Source of the DNA: Sandaracinobacteroides sp039808025 | GTDB lineage: Bacteria; Pseudomonadota; Alphaproteobacteria; Sphingomonadales; Sphingomonadaceae | Assembly: GCA_039808025.1 (NCBI GenBank) | Contig: JBDHSK010000004.1 | Location: 223,038 to 287,037 of the forward strand | Direction of reading: 5' to 3' | Length of the DNA stretch: 64,000 bases | Shown here: piece after piece, positions 53,071 to 61,165 of the stretch | Numbering within the stretch: the stretch's first letter is position 1 | Layout of the letters: every line of letters starts with the position of its first letter | Position numbers and translations under genes: made by a program | The notes under the pieces: model-generated | Seen by the model: the letters and a program-made list of their open reading frames with translations, nothing else | Database searches by the model: none | Told to the model about the DNA's origin: nothing

Positions 53071-54273
53071 CTAGAAGATCTCGAACAGCCCGGCACCCCC
53101 CATGCCGCCACCCATGCACATGGTGACAATCCCGTAACGGCCCTTGCGGCGGCGGCCTTCATGCAGGACATGGCCGGTCATCCGCGCGCCCGACATGCCA
53201 TAGGGGTGGCCGATCGAGATCGCCCCGCCCGAGACGTTCAGCCGGTCGTTGGGGATGCCCAGATGGTCGCGGCAATAGAGCACCTGGCAGGCAAAGGCCT
53301 CGTTCAGTTCCCAGATGTCGATGTCGTCGATGGTGAGGCCATGCTTTTTCAGAAGCCCCGGAATGGCGAACACCGGGCCGATCCCCATTTCCTCGGGCCC
53401 GCAGCCGGCAACGGCCAGACCACGATAGGCGCCAAGCGGCGCAAGCCCCCGCCGTTCGGCTTCGCGGGCCTCCATCAGCACAACGGCGGCAGCGCCATCC
53501 GACAGCTGGCTGGCGTTTCCGGCCGTGATGAACCGCCCCTGGGCAATGCGCTGGCCGCCGCTGAATACCGGGTTCAGTTTGGCGAGGTCGGCCAGCACCG
53601 TCTGCGGGCGATTCCCTTCGTCTTTTGTGATCGTCACCTCGCGGTCGTGGGTTTCACCGCTTGCCTTGTCGGTCACCTTCATGACGGTGGTAACCGGCAT
53701 GATTTCGGCTTCGAACCGGCCTTCCGCCTGGGCCTGGGCGGTGCGCTGTTGCGACTGCAGGGCATATTCATCCTGCGCTTCCCGGCTGATGCCATAGCGA
53801 TCGGCAACCACTTCGGCGGTTTCCAGCATCGACATGTAGAGCTGTGGAATTTCCGCAACCAGCTTGGGGTCGGCAATGCGGTAGCTGTTGGAATGCGCAG
53901 TCTGCACGAGGCTCACCGATTCCACCCCGCCGGCAACGGCGATATCTTGCTCGCCCACTTGGATACGGTTGGCGGCGGCGGCGATCGCCATCAGCCCCGA
54001 TCCACACTGGCGATCGATGGTGGTTCCTGGCACGGATTGCGGCAGGCCCGCCCACAGCGCGCCCTGACGGGCGACATTGAACCCGGTGGAGCCCTGCTGC
54101 AGCGCGCAGCCCATCACCACGTCTGCGACCTCGGCCGGATCGATGCCGCTGCGCCGCACGGCTTCGCCGATGGCGTGGCCGGCAAGCGCCTGACCCTGGG
54201 TGTCGTTGAAGGCGCCGCGATAGGCTTTGCCAATGGGGGTGCGCGCGGTTGCCACGATGACTGCTTCTCGCAT
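53071..54273 (-). CDS. acetyl-CoA acetyltransferase (thiolase)
   Basis: Condensing or degradative thiolase of 400 residues with all catalytic residues: Cys90 in DRQCGSG, His356 in GGAISIGHPYGMSGAR and Cys386 in CMGGGMG. NEAFACQVLY is the conserved oxyanion-loop asparagine segment. Cleavage of 3-ketoacyl-CoA to acetyl-CoA fits with the neighbouring dehydrogenase and ligase. It starts at an ATG with a GGGAGGAA site, is divergent from the 3-hydroxyacyl-CoA dehydrogenase gene and is followed by the carboxylase gene. Confidence 0.95.
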   Translation of the reverse strand: MREAVIVATARTPIGKAYRGAFNDTQGQALAGHAIGEAVRRSGIDPAEVADVVMGCALQQGSTGFNVARQGALWAGLPQSVPGTTIDRQCGSGLMAIAAAANRIQVGEQDIAVAGGVESVSLVQTAHSNSYRIADPKLVAEIPQLYMSMLETAEVVADRYGISREAQDEYALQSQQRTAQAQAEGRFEAEIMPVTTVMKVTDKASGETHDREVTITKDEGNRPQTVLADLAKLNPVFSGGQRIAQGRFITAGNASQLSDGAAAVVLMEAREAERRGLAPLGAYRGLAVAGCGPEEMGIGPVFAIPGLLKKHGLTIDDIDIWELNEAFACQVLYCRDHLGIPNDRLNVSGGAISIGHPYGMSGARMTGHVLHEGRRRKGRYGIVTMCMGGGMGGAGLFEIF

Positions 54274-54314
54274 GATTCCTCCCTCAGAAATGCGAATTGA
54301 GAATAACAGTATGG

Positions 54315-54336
54315 TTGCATTACGGGAAAATGCTTG
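54315..54336. promoter_or_regulatory. operator-like inverted repeat in the divergent thiolase/dehydrogenase promoter
   Basis: TTGCATT-ACGGGAAA-ATGCTTG region: GCATT and AATGC arms extended to six of seven pairs, within an AT-rich 130-base gap between two divergent genes. TTGTCA at 54334 could serve as a -35 for the plus-strand gene. One regulator could act on both directions. Confidence 0.35.
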
Positions 54337-54403
54337 TCAATATGGCGATTATCAGACATGCGGCATGTCGTGGAATAAAATTCGGGAAGGAGGGGATACG
54401 CCG

Positions 54404-55684
54404 ATGAGCGCACAGATCGATGGGCCGGCCTATGTTGAGGCCGCTGTGAGGAAAGCTGCTGTCGTCAACGATATCGCTGGCGTTGCGCCGCTGGCGATCA
54501 CCAGGGTTGGAATCATCGGCGCGGGCACTATGGGCGGCGGCATCGCCATGAATTTCGCCAATATCGGCATACCCGTGCACCTGGTGGAAACCCGGCAGGA
54601 AGCGCTCGACCGCGGGCTGAAGGTCATTCGTGGCAACTACGAGCGGTCGGCCAAACGCGGCCGCTTCCCCATGGACGAAGTCGATGTGCGGATGGCGCGC
54701 ATCACGTCGTCGCTCGACATGGCAGATCTGGCCCAGTGCGACCTGGTGATCGAGGCGGTGTTCGAGGACATGGCGCTGAAGAAGGATATCTTCACCCGGC
54801 TCGACGCCATCGCCCGACCTGGCGCCGTTCTTGCCACCAACACCTCGGGGCTTGATGTCAACGCCATTGCCGCAGTCACCAGCCGGCCGCAGTCGGTGAT
54901 CGGGCTGCACTTCTTCTCGCCCGCCAACGTGATGAAGCTGATCGAGATCGTACGCGGCGCCCGCACCGCCCCCGAGGTGGTGGCGACAGCGCTCGACATG
55001 GCACACCGCATCGGCAAGGTGGCGGTGGTGGTGGGGGTGTGCCCCGGGTTCGTCGGCAACCGCATGCTGTATCCGCGCATCTTCCAGTCGCTCGAGCTTC
55101 TGAAGCGCGGCGCCCTGCCCTGGGAGGTTGACCGGGTTCTGCGCGCATTCGGCTTCAAGATGGGGCCATTCGAGGCGTCCGATCTCGCCGGGCTCGATAT
55201 CGGCTGGGTTCCCGGCGAGGGTGACCCGCTGCGCGATGCCCTGTGCAAACGCAACCGTCGCGGCCAGAAAACCGGCGCCGGCTATTATGATTATGATGCC
55301 GACCGCCACGCCAGCCCGTCGCCCGAAGTGGCAGAGCTGATTCGCGAGACCCTTGCCGTTCCTGCCGACAGGCCGGCCCCAGACGATCGGGAAATCCTCG
55401 AACGCAGCCTGTTCCCGATGGTGAACGAAGGTGCGAAAATTCTGGATGAGGGGATTGCCCAGCGCCCGTCGGACATCGATGTGGTGTGGGTGTTCGGCTA
55501 TAACTGGCCGCAGGCGAACGGCGGGCCGATGCGCTGGGCCGATTCGGTGGGCCTTGCGGCCATCCTTGCCCGCATGGAGCAGCTGGCGGCCGAAGACCCC
55601 CTCTATGCACCATCGGCATTGCTGCGACGTCTGGTGGCCGGGGACCGCACCTTCGCAAGCCTTGCTGACGACGCGAGGCCCTGA
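54404..55684 (+). CDS. 3-hydroxyacyl-CoA dehydrogenase (FadB-C-type, stand-alone)
   Basis: NAD-dependent beta-oxidation enzyme. The 426 residues start with about 33 extra residues, then the Rossmann motif GIIGAGTMGGGIA (36-48), TNTSGLDVNAIA, catalytic His169 in VIGLHFFSPANVMKLIEIV, NRMLYPRIFQ, and a second helical dehydrogenase domain ending VFGYNWPQANGGPMRWADSVG, a motif of the C-terminal half of FadB/FadJ. The enoyl-CoA hydratase half is absent, and no crotonase lies in the window. ATG 54404 follows AAGGAGGGG. It is divergent from the thiolase gene. Confidence 0.93.
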   Translation: MSAQIDGPAYVEAAVRKAAVVNDIAGVAPLAITRVGIIGAGTMGGGIAMNFANIGIPVHLVETRQEALDRGLKVIRGNYERSAKRGRFPMDEVDVRMARITSSLDMADLAQCDLVIEAVFEDMALKKDIFTRLDAIARPGAVLATNTSGLDVNAIAAVTSRPQSVIGLHFFSPANVMKLIEIVRGARTAPEVVATALDMAHRIGKVAVVVGVCPGFVGNRMLYPRIFQSLELLKRGALPWEVDRVLRAFGFKMGPFEASDLAGLDIGWVPGEGDPLRDALCKRNRRGQKTGAGYYDYDADRHASPSPEVAELIRETLAVPADRPAPDDREILERSLFPMVNEGAKILDEGIAQRPSDIDVVWVFGYNWPQANGGPMRWADSVGLAAILARMEQLAAEDPLYAPSALLRRLVAGDRTFASLADDARP

Positions 55685-55781
55685 ACGGCACTGGTGCTGG
55701 CGGGATTGCATTCGAGAGGAGGGTTTCTGACAGGGTGAGGGACACACAAGTCGTCAGGAACCGGCCGGGAGGGACTGAAAG

Positions 55782-57353
55782 ATGGATATTGCAGCAGAAA
55801 TTGCCCGTTACGTGGCGCAGCCGTTTGGAACCTTCGATCACCTAGTTGCCCTGCAGGCACTGGCGCGGCCCGATCATGTGGCCGTGCGCTGTGGCGAAGC
55901 GGCGATCACTTACCGCGAGCTGGACGCGCTGGTGAACCGCATCGCCGCCGGATTGCAGCGCGACGGGGTTCCGAAGGCCGGGGTGGTGGCGCTCTGCGCA
56001 CAAAGCAGTATCGCCTATGCCGCCGTGTTCATTGGCACCCTGCGCGCCGGCGCCGTGATCTCGCCCTTGTCGCCTTCGGCAACGCCTGAGCAGCTGGCAG
56101 CCATGCTGCAGGACAGCGGGGCAAGCCATCTGTTCACGGATTCCGGGGTGTCAGAGCATCTGCGTCCGGTTGCCGCGCACCTCAGCGCCCGCCGCATCGC
56201 CCTCGATGACGGCGCCGAGGGCGAGCCGTTCGCCCGGTGGCTGCCCGCGCCCGGGGCGCTGCCGCAGCCGGTCATGGTCGACCCGGATCAGGCGTTCAAC
56301 ATCATCTATTCGTCGGGCACCACCGGCACCCCCAAGGGGATCGTGCAGCCCTATCGCATGCGCTGGTCGCACAACAATCTCGAGAATCCGCCGGGCTATG
56401 GGCCGGATGCGGTGGCGATCATCTCGACTCCGCTCTATTCCAACACCACGCTGGTTAGCTTCATACCGGCTCTGGCCGGTGGCGGCACGGTGGTGCTGAT
56501 GCCAAAGTTCGATGCCCGCACATTCCTGCAGCTCAGCCAGCAATATGGCGTCACCCATGCCATGCTGGTACCGGTGCAGTATCGCCGTATTCTTGATGTG
56601 CCCGATTTCGACAGTTTCGACCTGTCGCGCTATTATGTGAAGTTCGCAACCTCGGCGCCGTTCCCCGCCGAGCTGAAGCGCGAGGTACTCGACCGCTGGC
56701 CCGGCGGCCTGGTGGAATATTACGGCATGACCGAAGGCGGTGGTTCGTGCGTTCTGATGGCGCACGAGCATCCCGACAAGCTGGCGACGGTGGGAAAGCC
56801 AATGCCCGGCCACGACATCCGCCTCATCGACGATTCCGGCCGGGCAGTGCCGCCGGGGCAGGTGGGCGAAGTAGTCGGCCGTTCGATCGGCATGATGAAG
56901 GGCTATCACAACCAGCCCGACAAGACGGCCGAAGCCGAATGGATCAGCCCCGAGGGCGAGCGGTTTATCCGCACCGGCGATCTCGCCGTGGTCGATGAGG
57001 ACGGGTTCTTCACGCTGATCGGCCGCAAGAAGGACATGATCATCTCGGGCGGAATCAATATCTATCCCGTCGATCTTGAAGAAGCGCTGGTCCAGCACCC
57101 GGCCGTGCGCGAGGCCGCCGTTGTCGGGGCGCCGTCGCGGCAGTGGGGGGAAACGCCGGTGGCATTCGTCACCCTGCAACCGGGCCACACCGTCACACCT
57201 GACGAGCTGCTGGCGTTCGCCAATGCGCGGCTGGGCAAGATGCAGCGACTGAGCGCCGTTCACATCACCGACGAACTGCCGCGCAGCGCCATCGGCAAGA
57301 TCCTGAAGCGCGAATTGCAGGACCGGCTGGCCCTTGCGGCCGCCACCATCTGA
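55782..57353 (+). CDS. acyl-CoA synthetase (AMP-forming)
   Basis: Activates a carboxylic acid as its CoA thioester through an acyl-adenylate. The 523 residues show the P-loop IIYSSGTTGTPKGIV, YYGMTEGGG, RTGDLAVVDEDGFFTLIGRKKDMIISGG and the C-terminal lysine in RSAIGKILKR, all classical for the ANL superfamily. The substrate pocket cannot be read by eye. It lies 97 bases after the 3-hydroxyacyl-CoA dehydrogenase gene and 11 before the SDR gene, so it belongs to the same unit. Confidence 0.93.
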   Translation: MDIAAEIARYVAQPFGTFDHLVALQALARPDHVAVRCGEAAITYRELDALVNRIAAGLQRDGVPKAGVVALCAQSSIAYAAVFIGTLRAGAVISPLSPSATPEQLAAMLQDSGASHLFTDSGVSEHLRPVAAHLSARRIALDDGAEGEPFARWLPAPGALPQPVMVDPDQAFNIIYSSGTTGTPKGIVQPYRMRWSHNNLENPPGYGPDAVAIISTPLYSNTTLVSFIPALAGGGTVVLMPKFDARTFLQLSQQYGVTHAMLVPVQYRRILDVPDFDSFDLSRYYVKFATSAPFPAELKREVLDRWPGGLVEYYGMTEGGGSCVLMAHEHPDKLATVGKPMPGHDIRLIDDSGRAVPPGQVGEVVGRSIGMMKGYHNQPDKTAEAEWISPEGERFIRTGDLAVVDEDGFFTLIGRKKDMIISGGINIYPVDLEEALVQHPAVREAAVVGAPSRQWGETPVAFVTLQPGHTVTPDELLAFANARLGKMQRLSAVHITDELPRSAIGKILKRELQDRLALAAATI

Positions 57354-57364
57354 AAGGACACACC

Positions 57365-58162
57365 ATGGGAGACCGTCTGGCCGGCAAGGTTGCCGTCATC
57401 ACCGGGGGAACGAGCGGCATCGGCAGGGCCACCGTCGAGCTGTTCGTGACAGAAGGGGCGCGGGTGATCTTCACCGGCCGCAATTCCGAGGCCGGAGCCG
57501 AAGTGGCGGCAGCCACCGGCGCAATATTCGTCGCCGGCGACATGAGCCGGGAAGACGATGTGAAGCGCGCCATAGACGCAGCGGTCGCAGCGCATGGCCG
57601 GCTCGATTGCCTTTTCAACAACGCCGGCGCCCCGACCCGCGGCACCGCCGAGACGGTGACAGCCGAGGATTTCCGCAGCGCCATGGACCTGCTGGTGGGA
57701 AGCGTGGTGTGGGGAATCAAGCACGCCGCCCCCATCATGAAGGCCCAAGGGGCGGGCGCCATCATCAACAACGCCAGTGTTGCGGCGCTGCGCACCGACA
57801 TGGGGGAATATCTCTATAGTGCGGCCAAGGCGGCGGTACGTCACCTCACCAAAATGGCGGGGATGGAGCTTGCGCCCTTTGGAGTCACTGTGAACAGCGT
57901 TGCCCCAGGTGGCATCGCCACCCCGATTTTCTTTGGCGGGTCGGGACGGGCAGCGACCATGGAGGCCGGCCATGTCGCTGCCAGCATGGCCAAACTTGAG
58001 CGCAACCTTGCCCATGCCACGCCATTGCGCCGCACCGGCCATCCGGTGGATATCGCCTATGGCGTGCTTTATCTGGCAAGCGACGATGGCCGCTTCGTCA
58101 ACTGTCACGACCTGGTGATCGATGCCGGGATGACCGCCGGCGGCAAAACCCACTTCGGCTGA
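57365..58162 (+). CDS. short-chain dehydrogenase/reductase
   Basis: Classical SDR of 265 residues with the cofactor motif TGGTSGIG (14-21), NNAG (90-93), catalytic Ser in NNASVAAL and the Tyr-x3-Lys pair in YSAAKAAV. It probably oxidises or reduces a hydroxyl or ketone of the CoA ester or free acid handled by this gene group. An AAGGA site lies just before the ATG. Confidence 0.92.
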   Translation: MGDRLAGKVAVITGGTSGIGRATVELFVTEGARVIFTGRNSEAGAEVAAATGAIFVAGDMSREDDVKRAIDAAVAAHGRLDCLFNNAGAPTRGTAETVTAEDFRSAMDLLVGSVVWGIKHAAPIMKAQGAGAIINNASVAALRTDMGEYLYSAAKAAVRHLTKMAGMELAPFGVTVNSVAPGGIATPIFFGGSGRAATMEAGHVAASMAKLERNLAHATPLRRTGHPVDIAYGVLYLASDDGRFVNCHDLVIDAGMTAGGKTHFG

Positions 58163-58195
58163 GCGTTGGCGGGGGCGCTGGCATAGCCGCGCCGG

Positions 58196-58858
58196 TCAGC
58201 GCCCCGTGGCCGCAGCGACGGCGGCGCTGACGTCGCCCACGCTCTGGCTGGCATCGATGCGGACGATGCGCGGGTCGGCTTCGGCGAGGGCAGCAAATCC
58301 GGAGCGCACCCGCTGGTGGAACGCGTGATCGAGCTGCTCGAACCGCTGCTCGCCAGGCGCCAGGGGGCCGGTGCCGGAAGCACGGCGGCCAGAGCGCGCC
58401 AGCCCCTGCTCGACCGGCAGGTCGAGCCACAGCACCCTGTCGGGCCACAGATCATCGGTGACGAACCGGTGCAGCCAGTGCAGATCAGCAAGTGGCAGGC
58501 CCTTGCCATAACCCTGATAGGCGAGCGTCGAGTGAATGAAGCGGTCGCACAGCACCGTGTGGCCTGCATCCAGCGCCGGGCGAATCAGCCGTGCCACATG
58601 GTCGGCGCGCGCGGCCTGAATCAGCAGGGTGTCGGTGGCGGGCGTCCAGCGACCGGGGGCGCCGTTCACAAGCAACTGGCGGATCTCCTCGGCCCCCGGG
58701 GTTCCGCCGGGCTCACGGGTTACCACCACCGTCTCGCCAAGGTGGCGCAACCGTGCGGCCAGCAGGGCGATCTGGGTGGATTTCCCCACCCCTTCACCAC
58801 CTTCGAAGCTGATGAAGCGCGGCTGGCCGGTTCCCGTGTTCATGGCCCCCGTACTCAT
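58196..58858 (-). CDS. tmk: thymidylate kinase
   Basis: Phosphorylates dTMP to dTDP. The 220 residues contain the P-loop FEGGEGVGKSTQ, the DR(F/Y) motif in LCDRFIHSTLAYQG and TREPGGTPGAEEIR, all standard for Tmk. Its ATG overlaps the stop of rlpA (ATGA), so it is the last gene of a mltB-like-rlpA-tmk operon. The gene order rlpA-tmk (often with dacC and holB) is usual in sphingomonads; holB, if present, is elsewhere. Confidence 0.96.
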   Translation of the reverse strand: MSTGAMNTGTGQPRFISFEGGEGVGKSTQIALLAARLRHLGETVVVTREPGGTPGAEEIRQLLVNGAPGRWTPATDTLLIQAARADHVARLIRPALDAGHTVLCDRFIHSTLAYQGYGKGLPLADLHWLHRFVTDDLWPDRVLWLDLPVEQGLARSGRRASGTGPLAPGEQRFEQLDHAFHQRVRSGFAALAEADPRIVRIDASQSVGDVSAAVAAATGR

Positions 58859-59670
58859 GGGTTGACCACCAGCGCCTCGGGCCAGCCGCCAGCCCGCACC
58901 TCGAACAGGATGGCGCCAAGCCGGTCAGCCGCCACCGGGCCAATGCGCACCCGCCACAGGCCGCTTCCGGTCGGGGTGGCCTGTGCCGGCCCGAAATCGG
59001 CCATCACCGAGGCCAGCGCCCGTGCCCGGCTTTCATCAGACAGGGCAGCCACCTGAATATAGCGGCCGCTGGCGGCCACCGGGGCGGGGGTGGCGGTGGC
59101 CAGCGGTGCCGGTTGCCGTGGTTGGGCAGCGGGCACCGTCGAGGCCGCCAGAACCGGTTGGGCTCGCGCCCAGTCTTCTGGCGGGAATACCCGTTTCACC
59201 CGCACCCGCGCCAGCCCGGGGCCATCGACCCCCAGCAATTGTGCCGATCGGCGCGACAGGTCGATGATGCGGCCATCGACGAACGGGCCGCGATCGTTGA
59301 TGCGCACCGTCAGTTTGCGGCCATTGTCGAGGTTGTGCACCTCGACCCAGCTGGGCATCGGCAGGGTCTTGTGGGCGGCGGTGATGTCGTCCTGGTTGTA
59401 GATTTCGCCGTTGGCCGTCGCCTTGGCGTGGAAGGTGGGCCCATACCAGCTGGCAATGCCGGTGGCGTCGTAATGGCGATCGTCGGCGGGCACATAGGTC
59501 TTGCCGAACACCACATAGGGCTTGCCGATCTTCACACCGGCCGCCGGGGCTCTGGCGCTATTGGCGCCCCTGCCCGGCGCTGCGCCGCGCTGGCTGTTGC
59601 CGGCACAGGCGGCCAGCAGCAACAGGCCAAGGGCGGCCCCCAGATCAGTGAAGCGCCGGCGCAAGGGCAT
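58855..59670 (-). CDS. rlpA: septal ring lytic transglycosylase RlpA lipoprotein
   Basis: Outer-membrane lipoprotein that cleaves denuded glycan strands at the septum. The 271 residues have a lipobox with Cys22 in LLLLAACAG, the double-psi beta-barrel core ASWYGPTFHAKATANGEIY...LTVRINDRGPFVDGRIIDLSRR, a proline/alanine linker, and a C-terminal SPOR domain (GRYIQVAALSDESRARAL). ATG 59670 is the start that leaves a proper lipoprotein signal. It overlaps the preceding gene by 26 bases. Confidence 0.94.
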   Translation of the reverse strand: MPLRRRFTDLGAALGLLLLAACAGNSQRGAAPGRGANSARAPAAGVKIGKPYVVFGKTYVPADDRHYDATGIASWYGPTFHAKATANGEIYNQDDITAAHKTLPMPSWVEVHNLDNGRKLTVRINDRGPFVDGRIIDLSRRSAQLLGVDGPGLARVRVKRVFPPEDWARAQPVLAASTVPAAQPRQPAPLATATPAPVAASGRYIQVAALSDESRARALASVMADFGPAQATPTGSGLWRVRIGPVAADRLGAILFEVRAGGWPEALVVNP

Positions 59671-60673
59671 CTCCCAGCAGCGCGACCGACAGCGCATAGA
59701 AGTTCGAGCAGTTGTATTCCATGATGGCGCGATAGCTGGCGGTTACCAGAAAGGCGCCATTGCCGGGGCCGTCCGGCTCGACCAGTGCCATCGGTGTGGC
59801 CGGGGCGGGCCAGCTGGCGTTCAGAGGCGTCAGCCCCTTGGCCTTCCAGTCAGAGGCGGGAAGCCAGCGGCTGTGCACTTTCAGCGGCCGGATGCAGCTT
59901 TTGGGTTCTTCGGGGTTGGCCACCAGGGCGCGATCGAAACCGGCGGGAACCACGGCCCGAAACCCCCAGGGCACCCCGGCCTGCCAGCCGTTCAGCTTCA
60001 GGTAGTTGCCGATCGACGCAAAGGTATCGGCGGCCGAGCCCCAGATGTCGGCGCGACCGTCGCCATCGCCGTCGCGGGCGTAGGCAAGGTAGGATGACGG
60101 CAGGAACTGCGACTGGCCGAAGGCGCCCGCCCAGCTTCCCGTCAGTTGATCACGGCTGGCACGGCCTTCGCCGACCATGCGCACCAGCGCGTCGAGCTCG
60201 CGGGTGAACAGGGCCTCGCGGCGGGCATCGTAGGCAAGGGTGGCGATTGCCGAGGGCAGGTCGAACCTGCCCATGATGCGGCCATAGCTGGTTTCCATGC
60301 CCCAGATGGCGGCGATGATTTCCGCCGGAACGCCGCTGCTGGTGGCAGCGCGCTGCAGGGCAGCGGCATTGGCTGTGGCGCGGGTCTTGCCATCGTCGAT
60401 GCGTTGCTGGGTCAGTTGACGGGCGAGATAGTCGGCAAAGACGTTGCGTTTGCCGGAATCGTCGGGCTGGTTACGGTCGAGCGCCACGACTCGCGGCAGA
60501 TATTGCGCCCCTTGCAGCGCCGTTTCCAGCCATGCCGGTTGCAGGCCGCGGCTGGCGGCCTCGGTCTTGTAGCGTTCCAGCCAGATGGGAAAGCCGAGGC
60601 TCGCGTCACTTTCATCGGCAAGGGCGGGGGCGGCGAGAAGAAGTGCGGCGGCAAACAGGGCTTGGCGTTTCAT
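59645..60673 (-). CDS. lytic murein transglycosylase, MltB family
   Basis: Periplasmic lytic transglycosylase of 342 residues. It has a signal peptide (AAALLLAAPALA), catalytic Glu127 in IAAIWGMETSYGRIMG, the family GAFGQSQFLPSSYLAYARDGDGDGRADIW segment and NYLKLNGWQAG. It lacks a lipobox, so it is soluble (MltB/SltB-like). Start ATG 60673 fits the signal peptide; a longer frame reaches 60724. It is the first gene of the operon with rlpA and tmk, all acting during cell growth or division. Confidence 0.93.
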   Translation of the reverse strand: MKRQALFAAALLLAAPALADESDASLGFPIWLERYKTEAASRGLQPAWLETALQGAQYLPRVVALDRNQPDDSGKRNVFADYLARQLTQQRIDDGKTRATANAAALQRAATSSGVPAEIIAAIWGMETSYGRIMGRFDLPSAIATLAYDARREALFTRELDALVRMVGEGRASRDQLTGSWAGAFGQSQFLPSSYLAYARDGDGDGRADIWGSAADTFASIGNYLKLNGWQAGVPWGFRAVVPAGFDRALVANPEEPKSCIRPLKVHSRWLPASDWKAKGLTPLNASWPAPATPMALVEPDGPGNGAFLVTASYRAIMEYNCSNFYALSVALLGDALAPALH

Positions 60674-60750
60674 GCCGAACCTTTGCCACAAGGGGCCGGC
60701 TGCGGGAATCCCCTTTGCATGCAAGGCCTCAGCGGTTAAGGGGCATGACC

Positions 60751-60840
60751 GGAAGCGTGGCCGAGTGGTTTAAGGCAGCGGTCTTGAAAACCGCCGTGGG
60801 GGAAACCTCACCGTGAGTTCGAATCTCACCGCTTCCGCCA
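60751..60840 (+). tRNA. tRNA-Ser (anticodon UGA)
   Basis: Ninety bases fold into a type II tRNA: acceptor arms GGAAGCG (60751-60757) and CGCTTCC (60830-60836), discriminator G, encoded CCA (60838-60840), anticodon TGA at 60785-60787 in loop CTTGAAA, a long variable arm (CCGTGGGGGAAACCTCACCG region) and T-loop GTTCGAAT. It reads UCN serine codons, mainly UCA. Confidence 0.97.
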
Positions 60841-61165
60841 CCCCGGCAGAAATCACCGGCACTTACCTGATGCCCGCTCTTTCCGGCCAACCCTTGCGGT
60901 CGATTGGCGTTGGAACAACAGCCAGTAATGATCATGTTTGTTGCTGAACGATGGTCAGTCTACTAGTACTACCAAGTCTGACTGAAGAAGAATGGAGGGG
61001 CGCCTTAGACGACTTCAGTTGTCCTGAGTGGATCGGGAATGGTGTTTGACGATCTGTCTGCCGCGGCGCTGCAGAACAGTGCAGTGGGCCACCGACCTGC
61101 TGGTTGCCCGGCGACACTATTGAGGCGGGGGTGACTGTTAGTACCCTCGGGGGCGGGGTGAAAAT
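60841..61165. other. gap between tRNA-Ser and the fused acyltransferase gene
   Basis: No recognised gene. A 32-codon frame at 60951-61049 (MVSLLVLPSLTEEEWRGAL...) has no homologue I know and no ribosome-binding site. Slightly lower GC around 60915-60990 suggests a promoter zone. No clear terminator or attachment site was found beside the tRNA. Confidence 0.5.

Noticed and set aside
52303..54300. Open frame of 665 codons on the plus strand opposite carboxylase and thiolase
   Set aside because: It crosses two well-supported antisense genes and their gap; no family motif.
60751..60840. tRNA-Ser as an integration site of a mobile element
   Set aside because: No integrase, no repeat of the tRNA 3' end elsewhere in the window, and the flanking genes look native.
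60951..61049. 32-codon frame downstream of tRNA-Ser
   Set aside because: It has no ribosome-binding site and no known relative; chance frames of this size are common.
61085..61110. Sigma-54-like GG/GC spacing upstream of the fused acyltransferase gene
   Set aside because: Only the GG and GC dinucleotides fit; the surrounding consensus bases do not.
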